Below, piece after piece: positions 47,969 to 53,458 of a stretch of DNA of 53,458 nt. Within the stretch, counting starts at the first letter, position 1; the number at the start of each line of letters is the position of its first letter. Where the stretch lies: positions 1 to 53,458 of the forward strand of contig JACNFY010000015.1 of the NCBI GenBank assembly GCA_014384375.1. The letters run 5' to 3'. Source of the stretch: Nanobdellati archaeon (GTDB taxonomy: Archaea; Nanobdellota; Nanobdellia; Woesearchaeales; GCA-2686295). Under the pieces are notes generated by a model, which saw nothing but the letters and a program-made list of their open reading frames with translations, was not told where the DNA came from and searched no databases. The translations under genes were made by a program, and so were the position numbers.

Positions 47969-48628
47969 TTAAATACTGACTCTTCTTATCTGGTCTTTCC
48001 AGACATCGAAGACTATGAAGTTGTCAGTTATTTTTTCTCCAATAAGGGTTTTCAGAGCTTGGGAAACAATAACTCCTGCAGCCAAGTGGACAGTAGCGTT
48101 TATTATTCCTTCGTTTTCAATATCTCCGATTTTTATCTTGTCAACGACTTTCTTGAAAAGATGCTTTTTGCCAGAGATAAATATTGCTCCGTTTGATCCA
48201 GCGTATTTGCAGTTTATTAATGGTGTTTTCTTCTTGACATAGTCGCCAATCATCTTCATCGTTTCAAGGTCGTTGCTGCAATCAATTATAACATCTGCAG
48301 AATCGAGCAGAAATAGATTGTCATTAACCATTTCCTCATGGAAAGTCTTAACACTATTCTTTGCATCTATAATTTCCAATCTCTTCTTAACTTGTTTTGC
48401 CTTGAATCTGTTATTATCATCTTCAATATATAATGTTTGTCTCTGTATATCTGGAAGTTCTACTCTTCCTTTGTCAACTATTCTAAGTTGAACTCCTTCT
48501 CTGTGCAGCATGTCAGCCACGACAGTGCCAAGACCACCAGCACCTATAATCATTACATTCTTCTTTCTAAGATCTGCGCTCTTAGCACCGATCCCCTTGA
48601 ATAATTCCTGAAAATCGTACCTGTTCAT
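47969..48628 (-). CDS. ThiF/MoeB-like E1 superfamily adenylyltransferase
   Basis: VMIIGAGGLGTVVADMLHREGVQLRIVDKGRVELPDIQRQTLY. Confidence 0.88.
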   Translation of the reverse strand: MNRYDFQELFKGIGAKSADLRKKNVMIIGAGGLGTVVADMLHREGVQLRIVDKGRVELPDIQRQTLYIEDDNNRFKAKQVKKRLEIIDAKNSVKTFHEEMVNDNLFLLDSADVIIDCSNDLETMKMIGDYVKKKTPLINCKYAGSNGAIFISGKKHLFKKVVDKIKIGDIENEGIINATVHLAAGVIVSQALKTLIGEKITDNFIVFDVWKDQIRRVSI

Positions 48629-48731
48629 AAGAAAAAAGGAATTGAGGGCTTGTTTTTAAACTTTATGGGTAAAATTAGCACTGGACAGCTATGGTAAAAA
48701 TATTAATAAGTAAGAAACATTTCTGTTTAGT

Positions 48732-49952
48732 ATGGTTAAAGCTCCTCGTAAGAAGAACGAAGAGCATCCTGTTATTAAGAATGCTCATCTTTTCTATCAG
48801 CGTATCAATGAGTTGACTAGAAAACATTCTGAGCCGAAGGAGGATTTCTTTGGAGAGGCTCCAAACATCTTTATAGGCAGATATGGTTATCCAAACGTGA
48901 ATGTTGGTGTTCTATCAAATGAGGGAGTGACTGAGGACTATGATGAGCCTTTGATATGGTATAACAAGGGTTTTGACATTCCTAAGATTGTTACTATGAG
49001 GAGTTTTTTGATAAACTCTAACTTTAAGGCGAGAGTGAAGTCTTTCAGTGATAGATTGTTGGATATCACTCAGGAGGTTGGTATGGCTAAGAAACCTGTG
49101 GATGTTGAGATAAATCTGAACAAAAAACCTCATTACAAGTTGGAAGTAGGACCAGACATCACGCCTTACGGTCCGACAGTCAAATTAAAAAAAGCAGAGA
49201 TAACAGAGAATCCTAAGATACCTGCAAAGGTTGACAAGGTATACTCTGACACTGATTTGAAAGCAGTTGAAGCTATTGATTATCTGGAGAAGCACGAGTT
49301 TGACGAGCATTACTTGACAAAGTTGTTAAGTGCAGGAACTCTAGGTGTTAAAACTCAGAGAAAACTAGTTCCGACACGTTGGTCAATCACAGCTATTGAT
49401 GACACTCTTGGTAAGAGGAATATCAAGAAGATAAAAGACTTCAACAATCGGATGAACTATAAAGTTTATTCAGGTAATTATATGGGTAATTATTATGTCA
49501 TCATGTTCTTTCCAGAAGTGTGGACTTATGAGTTATTCGAGAGCTATATGCCAAACGATGCTTGGCGCTTGAAAGAGTTGAAGACATTCATAGATTACGA
49601 AGGGTATGATGGCAGGAAAGAATATGCTTTCAACACTGTCGGGGGCTACTACGCTGCAAGATTAGCAGTTACAGAACTTCTCATGAGAGAGAAGAAACAA
49701 GGCTCTGCTCTTTTACTGAGATTTGTTACTGATGACTACTGGGTACCTCTTGGAGTTTGGGTTGTCAGACAGACTGTGAGGAAAACTCTAGGCAACAAAC
49801 CATTGGAGTTCTCTTCAAAAGAACTGATGTTAAAGTATGTAAGAGCCTTAGTCAAGAAGAAGTTCGGCTACAATGTTGATAATCTTCTGAATAAAAGCAA
49901 GTTGTTGAAAGACATGAAGAGTCAGATGAAGATAAGCACTTTTTTCTCGTAA
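48732..49952 (+). CDS. nreA: Archaeal DNA repair protein NreA
   Basis: APNIFIGRYGYPNVNVGVLS; C-terminal PIP-box QMKISTFF. Confidence 0.85.
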   Translation: MVKAPRKKNEEHPVIKNAHLFYQRINELTRKHSEPKEDFFGEAPNIFIGRYGYPNVNVGVLSNEGVTEDYDEPLIWYNKGFDIPKIVTMRSFLINSNFKARVKSFSDRLLDITQEVGMAKKPVDVEINLNKKPHYKLEVGPDITPYGPTVKLKKAEITENPKIPAKVDKVYSDTDLKAVEAIDYLEKHEFDEHYLTKLLSAGTLGVKTQRKLVPTRWSITAIDDTLGKRNIKKIKDFNNRMNYKVYSGNYMGNYYVIMFFPEVWTYELFESYMPNDAWRLKELKTFIDYEGYDGRKEYAFNTVGGYYAARLAVTELLMREKKQGSALLLRFVTDDYWVPLGVWVVRQTVRKTLGNKPLEFSSKELMLKYVRALVKKKFGYNVDNLLNKSKLLKDMKSQMKISTFFS

Positions 49953-49985
49953 TATTTTTAAATTACTTTCTTTTCTTTCTCTTTT

Positions 49986-50729
49986 ATGGACTTGGGGGGG
50001 TTTGAGGATAAGTTTAAGACTGCTTATGACAAGAAAGAGTTCATCACTTTCTTCTGCAAGTGCAAGATAATCTATAGTGGTAGAGCTGAGGCTTCGCTTG
50101 GAAAAGGTGATCGCTTGGTTTCTGTGAAGCAGGATGGCACTGTGTTTGTTCACCAGCCAGAAGGTGGCAATCCTATAAACTATATGAAAGCTGGTGGTTC
50201 TGTTGATATAATTAAGCAGGATTATGGCTTGTTGTTCAAAGCTTACAACTCAGCAACCAAGGAATATTTGGAGTTAGAGATATCAAGAGTTTATAATTTT
50301 ATGTCTCGGAAGCTTGAGGATGGTCAAAAACAGATGCTTGCAGGCACTGAGGCTGATATGTCTGACATGATAAAGCAAAACCCTAGTCTTATCAGCAAAG
50401 ACTTCAAGCCTCTTTCCAGAGAGGAGCATACAAAGTTCGGCTTCATAGATGTGTTTGGTCATGACAAAAAAGGAACTCTTGTAGTTGTTGAATGCAAGCG
50501 ATATACTGCTGGCTTGGATGCTGTACATCAACTTCGAAGATATGTTGAGAAGATCAAAGAGTTGAAAGGAACCAACAAAGTTTCTGGGATATTAGCGTCT
50601 CCAAAGATAAGTCCTAATGCTGAAGAAATGCTTAAGAAATGGGGCTTTGAGTGGAAACTTGTCAATCCTCCTATGAGATTGGTGAGACATAATAAAAATC
50701 AGAAGGCACTGGATGCCTTTTGGTCATAA
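49986..50729 (+). CDS. nucS: Endonuclease NucS
   Basis: GRAEASLGKGDRLVSVKQDGTVFVHQPEGGNPINYM; VVVECKRYTAGLDAVHQLRRYVE; C-terminal PIP-like QKALDAFW. Confidence 0.92.
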   Translation: MDLGGFEDKFKTAYDKKEFITFFCKCKIIYSGRAEASLGKGDRLVSVKQDGTVFVHQPEGGNPINYMKAGGSVDIIKQDYGLLFKAYNSATKEYLELEISRVYNFMSRKLEDGQKQMLAGTEADMSDMIKQNPSLISKDFKPLSREEHTKFGFIDVFGHDKKGTLVVVECKRYTAGLDAVHQLRRYVEKIKELKGTNKVSGILASPKISPNAEEMLKKWGFEWKLVNPPMRLVRHNKNQKALDAFWS

Positions 50730-50731
50730 AT

Positions 50732-51295
50732 TTATTTTAGGCAATTCTTGCAGGCGCTTAATCCTTTTCCTGCTGCTTGTCTTTTTGAGGTATAGACTAT
50801 TATTTTGCTTTTTGGCACTTTGCTAACATAGGCACATGTTGGTCTATGATACTTCTTGCTTCCCTCAGCTGATACCAGTAGTTCTTTCTTTGCAGTGCTT
50901 TTTTTAGGTTTCTCAGTTATAGGTTCGATAGTGGGTTCCATCTCAACTACTTTCACACCAGGTTCTTCTTCTACAGATTCTTTTGAGAATACTGTTAGAA
51001 AGAATCCTAATATCAAGGAAACTATTATCTCAACAGACAGAGGTGCTGTTATCTCGCTTGTCCCTGGTTGTATATGTGCAAGCAGGAATAATAGTACTAT
51101 TATAAAGATGAAGAAAGCATACCAGCTCTGGAAATCCCATTTTCTTTCTTTAATCAAACTTGTTATTATCAATGCTTCTGTTATGAGCATTACTATTATG
51201 GTTAATCCTTTCAAAGTACCTGAGACTTGGAGAAGAACTATTATCAGTATTATTTGCGATAAATAGCTTATAAGAACTGGACCTTTATTTTCCAC
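50732..51295 (-). CDS. Membrane protein with C-terminal Ada-like metal-binding domain
   Basis: Three TM, linker, then KYHRPTCAYVSKVPKSKIIVYTSKRQAAGKGLSACKNCLK. Confidence 0.7.
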   Translation of the reverse strand: MENKGPVLISYLSQIILIIVLLQVSGTLKGLTIIVMLITEALIITSLIKERKWDFQSWYAFFIFIIVLLFLLAHIQPGTSEITAPLSVEIIVSLILGFFLTVFSKESVEEEPGVKVVEMEPTIEPITEKPKKSTAKKELLVSAEGSKKYHRPTCAYVSKVPKSKIIVYTSKRQAAGKGLSACKNCLK

Positions 51296-51418
51296 CTTTA
51301 CCCCCTATTCATTTTTGAGAATCAACTAATATATAAACTTTTTGATTTTTTATCTATTCGCGAGTGGTTATTATTTTACTTGGTAAGTTTTATAAACAAT
51401 CTCTTTTTTTATTATTCC

Positions 51419-52030
51419 ATGGCTTTTGTCTTTAAAACTTCTAAGCAAGAAATCCATGACTTGATTGAGGCTTGGATATTCATTAGTTTGGCTTTTGCCA
51501 TCCTCCTATCTGGTGGAAGGTTGTTTTCTTTGACTATTATCAAGACATTTATCCTTGCAGCACTCACTGTTGGTATTGGCTTCTTGTTCCATGAGATGGC
51601 TCACAAGATAGTTGCCCAGAGATATGGGTGCTTTGCAGAATTCAGAGCTAGCATACAGATGCTGGTTCTAGCATTAATCATGAGTTTCTTTGGCTTCCTA
51701 ATAGCTGCTCCTGGAGCTGTCATGATATCTGGTCGTGTTAGTAGAGCCCAGAATGGCAAGATAGCAATTGCAGGTCCTATTGTTAACCTTGTCTTATCCT
51801 TGTTATTTGTTCCATTGTTTTTACTGGCCACAATGCTTAATATTGGGTTACTCTTAGAGCTCGCTTCTTATGGTATCTGGATAAACGCTTTCCTTGCTTT
51901 CTTTAACATGCTGCCTTTCTTTGTGTTGGATGGGAAAAAGGTGATGATGTGGAGCAGAGAAGCTTATTTCGCAGTTGTCATACCTGCACTGATAGTTATG
52001 TTTTCAGCCATAAAGTATGTAAGTATTTAA
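51419..52030 (+). CDS. Site-2 protease-like (M50) membrane metallopeptidase homologue
   Basis: FLFHEMAHKIVAQRYG (HExxH), IAGPIVNL, NAFLAFFNMLPFFVLDGKKVM. Confidence 0.88.
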   Translation: MAFVFKTSKQEIHDLIEAWIFISLAFAILLSGGRLFSLTIIKTFILAALTVGIGFLFHEMAHKIVAQRYGCFAEFRASIQMLVLALIMSFFGFLIAAPGAVMISGRVSRAQNGKIAIAGPIVNLVLSLLFVPLFLLATMLNIGLLLELASYGIWINAFLAFFNMLPFFVLDGKKVMMWSREAYFAVVIPALIVMFSAIKYVSI

Positions 52031-52086
52031 TTTTCCAAAAAATTTATATACTTTTCAAATATTAACATTGAGAGAGGGGTGTATAT

Positions 52087-52719
52087 ATGGCAAAACATGT
52101 TCATGACATTCATTACATGCTAATAGTTCTTATCCTAGCTTTTTTTGTCATAACCCTTTCCTACAACCAAGTGAATCCAGGAATAACAGGTCAGGTTGTT
52201 AAAAGAACAATTGGTACTGAAGGTTTTGTTGTCAAATTTTTAAGGTCTACCACAGCGCCTTCTGATTTCAAAGCAGTAAGTACTGAAGGATTGCTTACTC
52301 CTATAAAGATAAATACTGTGAGGTTGCCTTGGAAAAAAATTCTGAATGTAGAGATTCCTGTAAAGAATATCGGTGGTGAAACAGTATATCAAATGCCTGC
52401 AGGTGAGGATGTAGTAAAAACAAATCTTGATTGTGCTTGGGTGAATCTAAACAACAAGGATTTCATAAAGCTCAGATCTCTAAGTGGCCACATGGCTTGC
52501 AGAGCTACTGACTATGATTCATGCTTGATGACAAACACTGTGAAAACAATGATATATTATAGTTCTGGAGATGGTTCATTTAAGGATGTGATGTTCAAGG
52601 ATGTGTCTAATAATTTCAATAATTGTTATAATACTATCAGAACAACTGATGAAAACTATAGGGATGAGTCAGGGGATGTTCGGGAGACTAAGTACACAAC
52701 TGTTTTCTGCTGTAAATAG
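52087..52719 (+). CDS. Secreted/membrane-anchored small protein
   Basis: N-terminal TM LIVLILAFFVITLSYNQVNPGITGQVV, then a Cys-containing extracellular region. Confidence 0.65.
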   Translation: MAKHVHDIHYMLIVLILAFFVITLSYNQVNPGITGQVVKRTIGTEGFVVKFLRSTTAPSDFKAVSTEGLLTPIKINTVRLPWKKILNVEIPVKNIGGETVYQMPAGEDVVKTNLDCAWVNLNNKDFIKLRSLSGHMACRATDYDSCLMTNTVKTMIYYSSGDGSFKDVMFKDVSNNFNNCYNTIRTTDENYRDESGDVRETKYTTVFCCK

Positions 52720-53349
52720 TTATATTCTTCCCTTAGAAATATAGTTATTGATATCTTCTCGTGTCATATGAATTCTTGAAGAGAATGACCTGTTGAATTG
52801 TTTTTTCTGCTTCTTAAGATAGAATCCATAGATAAATCCAACTGCCATTCCAACTAGATGTGCGATGTTCCCAACTCCTGAGGGAAAGAATATTCCTCCG
52901 ATGTCAAGTAGTGCCCACACAACGCCTGCCACCCAAAAGGGCATTGGTATTGCAAAGAAGAAGAGAACTCTTAAATTAGGCATTAAGACAATTAACGCTG
53001 CTAGTATTCCCATGATTGCTCCGCTTGCACCCAACGAAGCACGGTAGAAAAAACTAGCTACAAAGCCAGCTATTATACCAGATAGGAAGTAAACCATTAA
53101 GAATCTTTTAGGACCTATTTTTCTCTCAAGCAAACCGCCGAACAAAACTAGAGCATAGAGATTGAACAATAGGTGTGCAAATCCTCCGTGTAAGAACATG
53201 TGCGTTACTAGAATCCAAGGCCTTGTGAAAACATCTTCTGATATCAGCATGAAATTAGTTTTAAAGGCTGGAAGAATTATTTGGACTAAAAACAGAGCTA
53301 TGTTTATACCTGCCAGCCACATAACAACGTTTCTGGATTTAAAATTCAT
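52720..53349 (-). CDS. Rhomboid family intramembrane serine protease
   Basis: HMFLHGGFAHLLFNLYALVLFG, GASGAIMGI, GNIAHLVGMAVGFIYG. Confidence 0.92.
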   Translation of the reverse strand: MNFKSRNVVMWLAGINIALFLVQIILPAFKTNFMLISEDVFTRPWILVTHMFLHGGFAHLLFNLYALVLFGGLLERKIGPKRFLMVYFLSGIIAGFVASFFYRASLGASGAIMGILAALIVLMPNLRVLFFFAIPMPFWVAGVVWALLDIGGIFFPSGVGNIAHLVGMAVGFIYGFYLKKQKKQFNRSFSSRIHMTREDINNYISKGRI

Positions 53350-53402
53350 GGATATGTATGTTAAGTTGTTTTTTTTAAATCTTTGTTTAATTGGGTTTTT
53401 TC

Positions 53403-53458
53403 AGAGTTTGTCGCAAAATAAATAAATGACTTTGTTAATTAAAGGTTTAGGAGGGTGG
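53403..53458. repeat. Right copy of the 56-bp terminal inverted repeat
   Basis: agagtttgtcgcaaaataaataaatgactttgttaattaaaggtttaggagggtgg, exact reverse complement of 1-56. Confidence 0.98.

Noticed and set aside
1-53458. Linear plasmid or virus with terminal inverted repeats
   Set aside because: Gene content is chromosomal housekeeping (srp54, eno, ppsA, pyrBI, nucS) with no replication-initiation, capsid or integrase genes recognised; the 56-bp repeat fits an assembly break or chromosomal inversion better
1-53458. tRNA/rRNA genes
   Set aside because: Scanned by eye for GGTTCGAATCC-like T-arms and conserved rRNA segments; none convincing. A tRNAscan-SE/Infernal run would be decisive

Overview
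The window looks like one complete contig from an archaeal chromosome. TATA boxes (TTTATATA) and purine-rich RBSs precede most genes, and the gene complement is archaeal: SRP54, NreA, NucS, 2-oxoacid:ferredoxin oxidoreductase, PEP synthase, enolase. Small gene sizes and many short secreted or membrane proteins suggest a DPANN-like lineage, but that placement is an inference. It carries about 55-60 densely packed genes.

Modules recognised: (i) a copper/thiol cluster at ~2.1-9.8 kb (CopA-type ATPase with YHS and HMA domains, a second tiny YHS ORF missing from the ORF track, thioredoxin-like protein, CcdA/DsbD-like protein, ArsR regulator); (ii) a VKOR / thioredoxin-lipoprotein / DsbD-like / DoxX-like redox cassette at 16.4-19.5 kb; (iii) central carbon genes (acsA, OFOR alpha/beta, ppsA, eno, GH13); (iv) three P-type ATPases plus a membrane pyrophosphatase; (v) a compact candidate R-M island (PD-(D/E)XK-like protein, DNA methyltransferase, RHH protein) next to an atypical radical SAM-like protein; (vi) an NreA-NucS DNA-repair pair in which both proteins end in PIP-box-like motifs; (vii) a fused PyrB-PyrI.

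The most unusual signals are: two paralogous 21-23 aa Lys-rich microproteins ending in -CPFC, each the first ORF of a redox or ATPase transcription unit; a structured array of tri-loop hairpins with alternating linkers at 34.16-34.27 kb; and a perfect 56-bp inverted repeat forming both ends of the contig. No rRNA, tRNA, CRISPR array or transposase was recognised by eye. No database search was run, so all family calls rest on motif recognition.
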